From Rhodococcoides kyotonense (GTDB lineage: Bacteria; Actinomycetota; Actinomycetes; Mycobacteriales; Mycobacteriaceae), in NCBI RefSeq assembly GCF_900188125.1, contig NZ_FZOW01000019.1, positions 36,035 to 100,034 on the forward strand: a stretch of 64,000 nucleotides of DNA, read 5' to 3'. The position numbers were made by a program, and so were the translations under genes. Under the pieces are notes generated by a model, which saw only the letters and a list, made by a program, of their open reading frames with translations, did not search any database and had not been told where the DNA came from. This document shows, one piece after another, positions 46,670 through 55,281 of this stretch (positions are counted from its first letter, which is position 1; the number at the start of each line of letters is the position of its first letter).

Positions 46670-47176
46670 ATGTCTCGCGACTTCGAGTTCACGGTCTCGT
46701 CGGAACACACTCCCGAGGAGGTCTACGAGGCCCTCAACAGCGAAGAGCAGTGGCTCGCCCGGTTCGAAAAGGCGCAGAAGACCGACGGCTACACGCTGAC
46801 CAAGCACGAGCACGGCGGCTTGACCGTCGACATCACCGACGAGATCGGCACGTCGGAGCTACCCGGCTTCGTCAAGAAGGTCGTGCGCGGCACATTGCTC
46901 GTGACGCGCACCGACTCGTGGGGACCGCTCGAAGGCGACCGCGCCGACGGCACACTCGTCGGCGGCACGTCCGCGATCCCCGCGTCCGTCGACGGGACTC
47001 TCACGTTGCGCCCCCAGGGCACAGGTGCGCTGCTGACGGTCAAGGGCACCTCGACCGTCAAGATTCCGCTGATCGGCGGCAAGATCGAATCGCTGATCAA
47101 CGACATGATCAAGGACATGGTCGAGCAGGAGACCGAGGAGACCAACGACTGGGCTTCCCAGCAGGAAGAGGGCTAG
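46670..47176 (+). CDS. DUF2505 family protein (START-like fold)
   Basis: The 168-residue cytoplasmic protein matches the actinobacterial DUF2505 family, thought to adopt a START/polyketide-cyclase-like lipid-binding fold (DFEFTVSSEHTPEEVYEALNS at the start; a late GKIESLINDMIKDMVEQE helix). The ATG at 46670 starts MSRDFEF. Its stop overlaps that of convergent menD by four bases. Function unknown. Confidence 0.85.
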   Translation: MSRDFEFTVSSEHTPEEVYEALNSEEQWLARFEKAQKTDGYTLTKHEHGGLTVDITDEIGTSELPGFVKKVVRGTLLVTRTDSWGPLEGDRADGTLVGGTSAIPASVDGTLTLRPQGTGALLTVKGTSTVKIPLIGGKIESLINDMIKDMVEQETEETNDWASQQEEG

Positions 47177-48816
47177 AGCCTCGCCCGGATTCCTGCATGC
47201 AGCTCGCGCAGGCCCGAGCGTTCCGTCGTCACCTCGAGCACGCGCATCCCGCCAGGAGTGGAGCCTGCGGAATGACCCGAATTTTCCGCACTGCTCTGCA
47301 GGGCGTCGGCCAGCTCGGTGACGTCGACGGCTCGGTGCTCGATCCGATACGCCGCCGACAACGCCGCGAGATCCATGCCGTGCGGGGTGCCGAACACGCG
47401 CTCGAACGCGCCCGCGTACTGCGGATCACCCTGCTCGAGCAGTTCGAAGATGCCGCCGCCGTCGTCGTTCGCGACGACGATCGTCAGATCGTTCGGCCTC
47501 GGCTCACCGGATCCGATGAGCAGGCCCGACGCGTCGTGCAGGAAGGTCAGATCACCGAGCAGCGCGATTGTGCGCCCTCCCCCCGACAGCGCTGCGCCGA
47601 CGGCCGTCGAGACGGTTCCGTCAATGCCCGCGACGCCGCGGTTGGACAGCACTCGCACGCCGGGGGTCGGATAACTCACCAGGGCCGCGTCGCGCACGGG
47701 GTTCGACGCACCGAGGAGCAGTTGGTCGCCGTCGCGAAGCGAGGACATGACCGTCGCGGCCACGTGCAGGCCCGTCGGCTTCGGGTGCGAGGCTAGCTGA
47801 TCGCGAACCGCGAGATCCGCCTTCGCGCTCAACGCCTCGCAGCGGTGGAGCCACGCGTCGCGCGGAGTGCCGGACACGACCGCTCGGGTGCCCGTCGCGA
47901 GCACGTTGCCGGAGACGTCGGGCCAGCGCGGACCCGTCGTCAGAGCGATGACGTCGACGGCCGGGTCGGCGAGCAGGCTCGACACGGGGCGGTGCAACGT
48001 CGGGCGGCCGGTGATGATGGCCTGCCGCGGCTTCAGCTGAGACAGGGCCATCGGGTGCAACGGCGTTCCGTGCAGGGGCGCGGTCGGCTCGGCGACCGTC
48101 GGGAGGCCTGCGAGCTCGGGCCGCAGCGCAGCGCCATGGCCCGAGACGACGATCGTGTCCAACGACAGATCCACGTCGACGGGCACGTCGAGGGTCGCCT
48201 GCTGGGTCGTCGTCCATGCGGCGCCGCCGTCGCGGCCGTGTGGCGCAGGCGTGGGATCGCCGAGATCCGGAACCAGCGGCTCACGCAGCGGGATGTCGAA
48301 ATGCACCGGACCCGCGTTGCCGGAGCGGGTACCGCGCGCGGCCGCAAGCACGCGGCACACCGCGCTACGCCACTGGCTGTTCTGACGCGCGTCGTCCTCG
48401 GCGAGGCCGAGACTGACCGTCGCGCGCACCTGGGTTCCGAACAAACCGAGCTGCTCGACGGTCTGGTTCGCGCCCGTCCCGAGCATCTCGTACGGCCGGT
48501 TCGCGCTCAGCACGATCAACGGCACGCGTGCGTAGTTCGCCTCCAGAACGGCAGGACCGAGATTCGCGACGGCCGTGCCCGACGTCATGACGACCGGAAC
48601 CGGAAGGCCACTGCCCAGGATGAGACCGATCGCGAGGAAGCCTGCGGTCCGCTCGTCGATGCGCATGTGCAGACGCAGCCGGCCTGCGGCATCGGCTTCC
48701 TGCAACGCGAACGCCAGCGGCGCGTTCCGCGAGCCAGGGCACAGCACGACCTCACGGACACCACCACGAACCAGCTCGTCGACGACGGCTGCGGCCTGAG
48801 CACTGGACGGATTCAC
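47173..48816 (-). CDS. menD: SEPHCHC synthase MenD
   Basis: The 547-residue thiamine-diphosphate enzyme adds succinic semialdehyde (from 2-oxoglutarate) to isochorismate, the first committed step of menaquinone synthesis. Visible motifs are VLCPGSRNAPLAFAL, RIDERTAGFLAIG (catalytic Glu region) and GDLTFLHDASGLL of the ThDP site. The start is a GTG at 48816. Convergent overlap with the DUF2505 gene. Confidence 0.96.
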   Translation of the reverse strand: MNPSSAQAAAVVDELVRGGVREVVLCPGSRNAPLAFALQEADAAGRLRLHMRIDERTAGFLAIGLILGSGLPVPVVMTSGTAVANLGPAVLEANYARVPLIVLSANRPYEMLGTGANQTVEQLGLFGTQVRATVSLGLAEDDARQNSQWRSAVCRVLAAARGTRSGNAGPVHFDIPLREPLVPDLGDPTPAPHGRDGGAAWTTTQQATLDVPVDVDLSLDTIVVSGHGAALRPELAGLPTVAEPTAPLHGTPLHPMALSQLKPRQAIITGRPTLHRPVSSLLADPAVDVIALTTGPRWPDVSGNVLATGTRAVVSGTPRDAWLHRCEALSAKADLAVRDQLASHPKPTGLHVAATVMSSLRDGDQLLLGASNPVRDAALVSYPTPGVRVLSNRGVAGIDGTVSTAVGAALSGGGRTIALLGDLTFLHDASGLLIGSGEPRPNDLTIVVANDDGGGIFELLEQGDPQYAGAFERVFGTPHGMDLAALSAAYRIEHRAVDVTELADALQSSAENSGHSAGSTPGGMRVLEVTTERSGLRELHAGIRARL

Positions 48817-48889
48817 CAGTTCAGATTGTCAGATTCTCGGCCGGACGCCTCAGTCGGCCCGCCGCGCCGCAGTTTGACACGATGGATGT

Positions 48890-49486
48890 GTGCGAACTGT
48901 CTTCGATGCGGCCGTGTTGCCGTCGAGCGCCTTCTATCCCCTGCTCACAGCGTCCGTCGTGCCGCGTCCGATCGCCTGGGTGTCGACGGTGTCGGCCGAC
49001 GGCGTCGCCAATCTCGCGCCCTACAGCTTCTTCTCGGTGTCGTCGGCGAACCCGCCTGTCGTGCAATTCACGTCCGTCGGCCGCAAGGACAGCCTGAAGA
49101 ACATCGAGGCGACGGGTCAGTTCGTGATCAATCTGGCCACCGAGCCGCTGATGGAACAGGTCAACGCGTCGTCGGCCGGCTACGAGCACGGCGTCAGCGA
49201 GCTGGAAGAACTCGGGATCGCGAGCGAGCCGAGCGAGAAGGTGGCGCCTCCACGCGTCGCGGCGTCACCGATCGCGATCGAGGCGACGCTGCACCGCATC
49301 GTCGAGGTCGGTAACTCGTTCGTCGTCATGGGCGACGTCGTCGCGGTCGCCGTCCGTCCCGAGTTCCTGGCCGACGACGGACTGCCGTCGTTCGAGGCGA
49401 TCGCGCCGTTGAGTCGCCTCGGGCGTGCCGAGTGGGGACTGCCGCCCGAGGTGAAGTCGATCGAGCGTCCCGGCACGCCTTCTTGA
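48890..49486 (+). CDS. Flavin reductase-like (FMN-binding split barrel) protein
   Basis: The 198-residue protein has the flavin reductase-like domain: VVPRPIAWVSTVSADGVANLAPYSFF, then SVGRKDSLKNIEATGQFVIN, which bind FMN. Members reduce flavins or act as oxygenase partners. It overlaps the next gene by four bases. The partner enzyme is not evident here. Confidence 0.88.
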   Translation: MRTVFDAAVLPSSAFYPLLTASVVPRPIAWVSTVSADGVANLAPYSFFSVSSANPPVVQFTSVGRKDSLKNIEATGQFVINLATEPLMEQVNASSAGYEHGVSELEELGIASEPSEKVAPPRVAASPIAIEATLHRIVEVGNSFVVMGDVVAVAVRPEFLADDGLPSFEAIAPLSRLGRAEWGLPPEVKSIERPGTPS

Positions 49487-50562
49487 CGCGCTGGCTCTCG
49501 CTCACGCTGGCGACCGTTCTTCTGACGGTCCTGGCGTCACGGCTCGGGGTGCCTTCGGCCGGACTCTTCGTCGCGTTGTTCGTCGCCGTCGTGTTCGCGC
49601 TCGCCGGATGGGCGCCCGCGTCGGGGATGCCCCGACGCCTCGGCGTCGCCGCGCAGGCCGTTCTCGGCGTCGAGATCGGCACTCTCGTGCAGAGCGACAC
49701 CCTCTCGACCCTGGGCGACGACTGGCTGCCCGTCGTACTCGCGTGTGTCGGGACGCTCGTGCTGTCCATCGCCGCAGGTGCACTGCTCGGACTCCGCAAG
49801 GACGTCGATTCCCTGACGGGCGCGCTGGCCCTCGTCGCGGGTGGCGCGTCGGGACTCGTCGCGATCGCACACGAACTCGGCGGTGACGAACGTGTCGTAG
49901 CCGTCGTGCAGTATCTCCGTGTCGTGCTCGTGACGACGACCATGCCTCTCGTCGCGACGACGGTCTTCGCCGCTCGTGGATCCGACGTCGCGGTCGTCCC
50001 TGTCGACGGGGCGCCCTGGTACCTGGACCTGCTCTTCGTCGCCGGGTGCTCGGCAGTCGGGATCGTGCTGGCCCGGCTGATCCGACTGCCCGCGCCGGGG
50101 CTGCTGGGGCCTCTGATCGTCGCGACGGCCCTCGATCTGCTCGGCCTGTCCATGGACGCGGGCGTGCCGTCGCTGCTGCTGACGGCCGCGTACATCGGCA
50201 TCGGGTGGCAGGCGGGGCTGCGGTTCACGATGGAGAGTCTGCGCTCGATCTCCCGGGTGCTGCCGACGGCCTTGCTGCTCATCGTCGGCGTGACCGTAGG
50301 CTGCGCGGTGCTGGGTCTGTGGCTGTCCGCGTCGACTCAGCTGAACGCGTACGAGGGCTATCTCGCGACCACTCCGGGCGGCGTCTACGCCGTACTCGCG
50401 ATCGCCGCGTCGACGGGTGCGAACGTCACCTTCGTCGTCGCCGCACAGGTCATCCGGGTGTTCATGATGCTGTTCGCGGTACCCGTGGGTGCCAAGGTGG
50501 TCCGGCGGTACCGTCGGCCGCCCGGTGGGGGGTCTGGGTCGTCCGGGTTCGGCCCGGGGTGA
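49483..50562 (+). CDS. AbrB-duplication family membrane protein
   Basis: The 359-residue protein has about ten membrane helices in two homologous halves, with the family motif ALVAGGASGLVAIAHELGGDERVVAVVQYLR and the counterpart TTPGGVYAVLAIAASTGANVTFVVAAQVIR. It belongs to the AbrB (ammonia monooxygenase-like) family of presumed transporters. The TTG at 49483 is proposed because it overlaps the flavin reductase stop; an in-frame ATG 17 codons earlier lies inside that gene. The stop falls inside the 30-bp repeat. Confidence 0.85.
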   Translation: MTRWLSLTLATVLLTVLASRLGVPSAGLFVALFVAVVFALAGWAPASGMPRRLGVAAQAVLGVEIGTLVQSDTLSTLGDDWLPVVLACVGTLVLSIAAGALLGLRKDVDSLTGALALVAGGASGLVAIAHELGGDERVVAVVQYLRVVLVTTTMPLVATTVFAARGSDVAVVPVDGAPWYLDLLFVAGCSAVGIVLARLIRLPAPGLLGPLIVATALDLLGLSMDAGVPSLLLTAAYIGIGWQAGLRFTMESLRSISRVLPTALLLIVGVTVGCAVLGLWLSASTQLNAYEGYLATTPGGVYAVLAIAASTGANVTFVVAAQVIRVFMMLFAVPVGAKVVRRYRRPPGGGSGSSGFGPG

Positions 50563-50644
50563 GCGAGGGTGACATTCGGTCACTCAGAGTGAGCGAGGGC
50601 GGCATCCGGTCACTCGGAGTGAGCGAGGGTGACATTCGGTCACC
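50559..50644. repeat. 30-bp intergenic repeat, three tandem units
   Basis: Units at 50559-50588, 50589-50618 and 50619-50644 (partial) read GTGAGCGAGGGTGACATTCG plus GTCACTCAGA with few changes; the middle unit has GGCGGCATCCG. The orientation is opposite to the copies at 31632. The first unit contains the stop codon of the AbrB gene. Thirty bases is ten codons, so any frame through it would be periodic. Confidence 0.92.
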
Positions 50645-50670
50645 GCGCGCACAAGATTTACAGTTCACCT

Positions 50671-52089
50671 ATGCACCAAGCGCGTTCAGGTCACACCGTC
50701 GTCCCCGAGATCGGTGACGTGGACAGTAGATCCTTCGCCAGCCTGCGAGCTCGACCGGTCCCCCGCGAGGAACGGTATCGACTCGGAAAGCAGTTGCGCG
50801 ACAAGGTTTCTCGTGAATCCATGGGCGATTGGACACCTCCGGCAGACCGCCCCGATCCGATTCGTCAGATCGAGATCTCACACGAGGGCAGGATCGACTG
50901 GTTGATTCCCGTCCGCGCCGAGCGCATGGTCGAGTCGCCCTACGGATTCCTGCGCGGCACTGCGATCGTCATGGCCCGTGACGTCGCGATGTTGCCGTCG
51001 ACGGGCATCACCCCCGTCGTCAGTGGCGACTCGCACCTCGGCAACTTCGGATTCTATGCATCGCCCGAACGTGATCTGGTCATCGATCTCAACGACTTCG
51101 ACGAGGCCCACCCCGGCGCCTGGGAATGGGATCTACGACGCCTCGCCGCCAGCATCTGGGTGGCAGGCCGGCAGAACGGACGCACCGAGCAGCAGTGCGA
51201 GGAGGCCGTCGTCGCGTGTGTTCGGGCGTACCGGGTGGAGGTGTCGCGCCTGGCCGACGAGCCGCTGATGTCGCGGTCGTTCCAGCGTCTGACGGCCGAC
51301 CGCCTGGAGGCCGACGCGACCGAGGGCTCGCTGCGCAAGGAGATCAAACGGGCGACGAAGAAGGCGCGACGACGCACGAGCGACCGCGTGCTGCCTCAGT
51401 TCACCGAGGAACACGAGGGGAAGCGGCGACTCGTCGAGGAGCCGCCGATCACGACGCGCATCTCGGCGCGCGACGAGGACCTGCTGGCCGAGGGCCTCGA
51501 CGAGTATTTGACGACGCTGTCACCCCACTGGCGTCGGGTGCTGGGCGGCTACACGCTGATCGATGTCGCGCATCGGGTCGTGGGTGTGGGCAGCGTCGGG
51601 CTGCGGGCGTACGTCGCGCTGCTGGAGGGCTCGAGCCCGGACGACGTCGTGTTCTTGCAGCTCAAGCAGGCTCGACGTTCGGTGTTGGCGCCGTATGTCC
51701 ATGGTGAGTCGGCGTGGCACGCGCATCAGGGCCAACGCGTCGTCGAATATCAGCAGGACCTGCAGACGGTGAGCGATCCGCTACTGGGGTGGACGACGAT
51801 CGACGGGCGTCAGTACTACGTCCGGCAGTTCAGGAACATGAAGGGCACGATCGACCTGGGGTCCATCGACGCGCCTGCGCTCGTGGACTATGCGGGTGTC
51901 GTCGGCCGATTGCTGGCCAAGGGGCATGCCCGCACGAGTGGGGCGTCGATGATCGCGGGATATCTCGGGAAGTCCGACGCCGTGGACATCGCGCTCAGCA
52001 GGTTCGCGCGGCTGTACGCCGATCAGACCGAGGCCGATCACGCGTTGTTGGTCGAGGCTGTCAGGAAGGGCCGCTTCGCCGCCTCGTGA
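50671..52089 (+). CDS. DUF2252 family protein (kinase-like motifs)
   Basis: The 472-residue protein belongs to DUF2252. Two stretches resemble the active site of aminoglycoside-phosphotransferase-type kinases: GDSHLGNFGFY and DLNDFDEAHPGAWEWDL. The middle is highly charged (KRATKKARRRTSDRV). The ATG at 50671 gives MHQARSGHT. It is convergent with the DUF6918 gene, and its stop lies in hairpin repeat copy 3. Biochemical function is not established. Confidence 0.85.
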   Translation: MHQARSGHTVVPEIGDVDSRSFASLRARPVPREERYRLGKQLRDKVSRESMGDWTPPADRPDPIRQIEISHEGRIDWLIPVRAERMVESPYGFLRGTAIVMARDVAMLPSTGITPVVSGDSHLGNFGFYASPERDLVIDLNDFDEAHPGAWEWDLRRLAASIWVAGRQNGRTEQQCEEAVVACVRAYRVEVSRLADEPLMSRSFQRLTADRLEADATEGSLRKEIKRATKKARRRTSDRVLPQFTEEHEGKRRLVEEPPITTRISARDEDLLAEGLDEYLTTLSPHWRRVLGGYTLIDVAHRVVGVGSVGLRAYVALLEGSSPDDVVFLQLKQARRSVLAPYVHGESAWHAHQGQRVVEYQQDLQTVSDPLLGWTTIDGRQYYVRQFRNMKGTIDLGSIDAPALVDYAGVVGRLLAKGHARTSGASMIAGYLGKSDAVDIALSRFARLYADQTEADHALLVEAVRKGRFAAS

Positions 52090-52128
52090 GTGAAAATGTA
52101 TAGAGGGCTACACATATTCACTCACGAG
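52083..52128. repeat. Convergent-gene hairpin repeat, copy 3
   Basis: Arms 52083-52103 and 52108-52128 pair at 19 of 21 positions around the loop AGGG. The left arm contains the DUF2252 stop codon. It ends 11 bases before the convergent DUF6918 stop. Same family as the copies at 6609 and 37207. Confidence 0.85.
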
Positions 52129-52139
52129 CGGCGGAGCCG

Positions 52140-52583
52140 CTAAGCGTGCTTCGTGACCAACGCACCCAGACGCGGCAGCGCCTCGGCGACGTTCTTCTGA
52201 GCCGAGCCGCGCAGGCTGCCGTAGAACTTCTTGACGACGCTCTTGTCGGTCTCCTCGATGCGCGAGTCCGTGACGGACAGCAGCGCGTTCGACACCTGGT
52301 CGGAGTTCGCGACGAGGTAGTCCGCGAAGGTTCCCGTCGGCGCCGCGTTGTACGCCTGCCAGAACGGATCGAGCTGGTCGACGAAGTCGGGCCACAGAGC
52401 TTCGACGGCCCGCTCGATGTACGACGGTCCGACCTTCTTCACGGCACCGTAACCGCCCTTGACGGCCAGGCCGCTCGCGCCCTTCTTGTCCGAGACCTCG
52501 GCGTCGATCAGTGCGATGACGTCGGGCAGCAGAACATCGCGCTTCGACTCGTCGAGCAACGATTCCTTCAGTGCAGCAACCAC
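52140..52583 (-). CDS. DUF6918-like conserved actinobacterial protein
   Basis: The 147-residue helical protein has the conserved ALIDAEVSDKKGASGLAVKG and PRLGALVTKHA segments seen in unannotated mycobacterial and rhodococcal proteins. The GTG at 52583 has GGGAGGA eight bases upstream; the ATG at 52610 would include that site in the coding region. It precedes no gene on its strand within 500 bases. Function unknown. Confidence 0.8.
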   Translation of the reverse strand: MVAALKESLLDESKRDVLLPDVIALIDAEVSDKKGASGLAVKGGYGAVKKVGPSYIERAVEALWPDFVDQLDPFWQAYNAAPTGTFADYLVANSDQVSNALLSVTDSRIEETDKSVVKKFYGSLRGSAQKNVAEALPRLGALVTKHA

Positions 52584-52633
52584 TTCGACATTCCTCCCAG
52601 AAAATTCCATGTCAGCATGTAACCGCCGGAAGA

Positions 52634-53605
52634 CTACCCCAGAACGCCGTGGCACCGCCGAACTCGATCGTGCCACCACCGGCGCCGGTCCTCGGGCGCG
52701 GCCAACGCGCGCAGTCGCTCCGGGTCGGGCTCGACGGATACGGCAGGAAGGGTCCCGTCGACCGAACCGGGCGTATCGGCGACGTCGGCCTCGAACAGGC
52801 TCCCCGTGCCGAGCCCGCACGCGAACTCGAGCCGAGGGATCGCTGCCGCCGCCGCGAGTCCCGACGCCATTCCTACGGCCGAGTCGAGCGCGCTGGAGAC
52901 GACGACGGGGACGCCGTAGTCCCCCAGCTCGCCTGCCAATTCGAGGAGAGCCCGCATGCCGCCGAGCGGCGCGACCTTGAGCACGGCGACGTCCGCTCCC
53001 CCGGCGCGCACGACGCGCAGCGGATCCTCGGCACGCCGGATGCTCTCGTCGGCCGCGATGCGGACTCCGGGCAGCCGACGACGAACCTCGACGAGCTCGG
53101 GAACCGTCGCGCATGGTTGTTCGGCATACTCGAGTTCACCGTCTTCCCTCAGCCGCGACAGAGCCTCCACCGCCTGGTCGACGGTCCATCCACCGTTGGC
53201 GTCGACCCGGACGCGCGGCACGAGAGCGCGAACAGCACGCACCCGTGCGACGTCATCGGCGAGCGACTGCCCTTTCTCGGCCACCTTCACTTTCGCCGTG
53301 TCGACGCCCGAGTACCGCGCGAGGATCGCAGGGACGTCCTCAGCGGCTACAGCGGGCACCGTCGCGTTGACGCGTACCCGCTGCCGGTACGGCTCGGGCG
53401 GGCCGTCCCATGCGGCCTCGATCGCCGAACGCAACCACGCCGAGGACTCCTGGTCGTCGTATTCGACGAACGGCGAGAACTCCCCCCAGCCTGCGGGACC
53501 GCGGATCAGCATGACCTCGCGGGTGGTGATGCCGCGAAACTTGGTCCGCATCGGCAGTGACAGGACGTGCGAGCCGTCCAGGATCTCGTCGACGGTCGGC
53601 GTCAT
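52634..53605 (-). CDS. menC: o-Succinylbenzoate synthase MenC
   Basis: The 323-residue enolase-superfamily enzyme dehydrates SHCHC to o-succinylbenzoate. The catalytic Lys pair region TAKVKVAEKG, the metal ligands in VDANGGW, YAEQPC and AADES, and the second Lys in VLKVAPLGG are all present. The ATG at 53605 overlaps the upstream thioesterase stop (ATGA), so the two are translated together. Confidence 0.95.
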   Translation of the reverse strand: MTPTVDEILDGSHVLSLPMRTKFRGITTREVMLIRGPAGWGEFSPFVEYDDQESSAWLRSAIEAAWDGPPEPYRQRVRVNATVPAVAAEDVPAILARYSGVDTAKVKVAEKGQSLADDVARVRAVRALVPRVRVDANGGWTVDQAVEALSRLREDGELEYAEQPCATVPELVEVRRRLPGVRIAADESIRRAEDPLRVVRAGGADVAVLKVAPLGGMRALLELAGELGDYGVPVVVSSALDSAVGMASGLAAAAAIPRLEFACGLGTGSLFEADVADTPGSVDGTLPAVSVEPDPERLRALAAPEDRRRWWHDRVRRCHGVLG

Positions 53606-54231
53606 TGCTGCCCCGGAAGGAGCTGGACCATCAGGGCCTCGCAGTCGGCGAGAACGGTGCCCTCGGAGTCCTTCAGAACCGCGCTGATGAACGTCTTGCG
53701 GCCTTCCACCTTGTCGACGCTGCCTTCGACGACGAGTTCGACGTTCAACGGCGTGATCTTTCGATAGTTGATGTGCAGATACGCCGTGCGGCTGATCGGG
53801 CGGCCGTATGCGTGCTGGATCATGCCGAACAGGTCGTCGAACAGCAGTGGAAGTGTGCCGCCGTGTGCTGCACCGTTGCCGCCGAGGTGGAAGCGTCGGA
53901 ACACTCCGCGGCTGCGCACGCCCTCGGCGTCGAACTTCTCGATCGTCCACGGCAGCATCAACAGTGAGCCACGGCCGGGCAACGCGATGGCCCGGCCTGC
54001 GGGCTGCTCCCCTTCGGGAACCTGGAACGGCCGCAGGAGTTCGACGAGCGCCTCGACTCGTTCGGCGGCTTCCGTCGTCACCTCGGGTGTCGGGTTCGTG
54101 CTGACGGCCAGATCCTGCAGCGTGCGCAGCGCGTCGACGAGCCTGCCGTACTCGGGTCCGACGTCCGCAGGAGTGTAGCGAGGGAACCCGCCGTGATGCT
54201 CGTACTCGTCTTTACCTGCGATCTCCGTCAT
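53602..54231 (-). CDS. Hot-dog fold acyl-CoA thioesterase (PaaI/THEM4-like)
   Basis: The 209-residue protein has an N-terminal helical part and a C-terminal hot-dog thioesterase domain with GNGAAHGGTLPLLFDDLFG, where the HGG and following Asp form the usual active site. It is translationally coupled to menC and divergent from menB. Menaquinone synthesis needs a DHNA-CoA thioesterase after MenB, so this is a good candidate for that step, although general acyl-CoA hydrolysis is the alternative. The ATG at 54231 starts MTEIAGKDEYE. Confidence 0.85.
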   Translation of the reverse strand: MTEIAGKDEYEHHGGFPRYTPADVGPEYGRLVDALRTLQDLAVSTNPTPEVTTEAAERVEALVELLRPFQVPEGEQPAGRAIALPGRGSLLMLPWTIEKFDAEGVRSRGVFRRFHLGGNGAAHGGTLPLLFDDLFGMIQHAYGRPISRTAYLHINYRKITPLNVELVVEGSVDKVEGRKTFISAVLKDSEGTVLADCEALMVQLLPGQQ

Positions 54232-54304
54232 TCCAGCACCGTAACCCGTGGCTGGATCTCGGGTATCCGCGACCGACCGGCCGGCGCAATCTATCGTGGC
54301 GGGG

Positions 54305-55198
54305 GTGACCTTCACTCCTTCTCTGTGGCAACCCGTTCCCGGCTTCGAAGATCTCACCGATATCACCTATCACCGTCACGTCACCGACGACACGGTGCGC
54401 GTCGCGTTCGATCGACCCGAGGTCAGGAACGCCTTCCGTCCGCACACCGTCGACGAGTTGTACCGCGCGCTCGAACACGCGCGGGTCAGTTCCGACGTCG
54501 GGACCGTTCTGCTCACCGGCAACGGACCTGCACCCAAGGACGGTGTGTGGTCGTTCTGCTCGGGCGGAGATCAGCGCATTCGCGGACGCAGCGGCTACCA
54601 GTACGCCGAAGGAGAAACTGCAGACACGGTCGACAAAGCACGAGCAGGCCGACTGCACATCCTCGAAGTACAACGACTGATCCGGTTCATGCCCAAGGTC
54701 GTCATCTGTCTCGTGAACGGCTGGGCCGCAGGCGGCGGACACAGCCTGCACGTCGTCTGCGATCTGACTCTCGCGAGCCGCGAGCACGCACGGTTCAAAC
54801 AGACCGACGCCGACGTCGGCAGCTTCGACGGCGGTTACGGCAGTGCGTATCTGGCGAAGATGGTGGGCCAGAAGTTCGCTCGCGAGATATTCTTCCTCGG
54901 CGAGGTGTACACGGCGGAGGAGATGCACAACATGGGCGCCGTCAACCGCGTCGTCGATCACGACGAGCTCGAGAACGTGGCCATCGACTGGGCGAAGAAG
55001 ATCAACTCGAAGTCGCCCCAGGCTCAGCGAATGCTGAAGTACGCGTTCAATCTTCAGGACGACGGTCTCGTCGGCCAACAGCTGTTCGCCGGGGAGGCGA
55101 CGCGCATGGCCTACATGACGGACGAGGCTGTCGAAGGCCGTGACTCGTTCCTGCAGAAGCGTGACCCCGACTGGTCGCCGTTCCCTCGTTACTTCTGA
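54305..55198 (+). CDS. menB: 1,4-dihydroxy-2-naphthoyl-CoA synthase MenB
   Basis: The 297-residue crotonase-family enzyme cyclises o-succinylbenzoyl-CoA. It shows SFCSGGDQRIRGRSGY (oxyanion hole and flexible loop), WAAGGGHSLHVVCDLTLAS, the catalytic-Asp segment TDADVGSFDGGYGSAYLA and the C-terminal DPDWSPFPRYF typical of MenB. The GTG at 54305 is proposed; the frame is open 19 codons further upstream. Divergent from the thioesterase-menC pair. Confidence 0.96.
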   Translation: MTFTPSLWQPVPGFEDLTDITYHRHVTDDTVRVAFDRPEVRNAFRPHTVDELYRALEHARVSSDVGTVLLTGNGPAPKDGVWSFCSGGDQRIRGRSGYQYAEGETADTVDKARAGRLHILEVQRLIRFMPKVVICLVNGWAAGGGHSLHVVCDLTLASREHARFKQTDADVGSFDGGYGSAYLAKMVGQKFAREIFFLGEVYTAEEMHNMGAVNRVVDHDELENVAIDWAKKINSKSPQAQRMLKYAFNLQDDGLVGQQLFAGEATRMAYMTDEAVEGRDSFLQKRDPDWSPFPRYF

Positions 55199-55281
55199 CG
55201 TCGAGCGCTGCAGTGTCCCTCTCCCGTGACCCCCTCACACGCCGTCGGAGCCCTCGCCCCGGCGGTGTGTGGGAGTCGGTG

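Noticed and set aside
50559..50644. CRISPR-like array
   Set aside because: The 30-bp units are directly adjacent with no spacers, and no cas gene is present.
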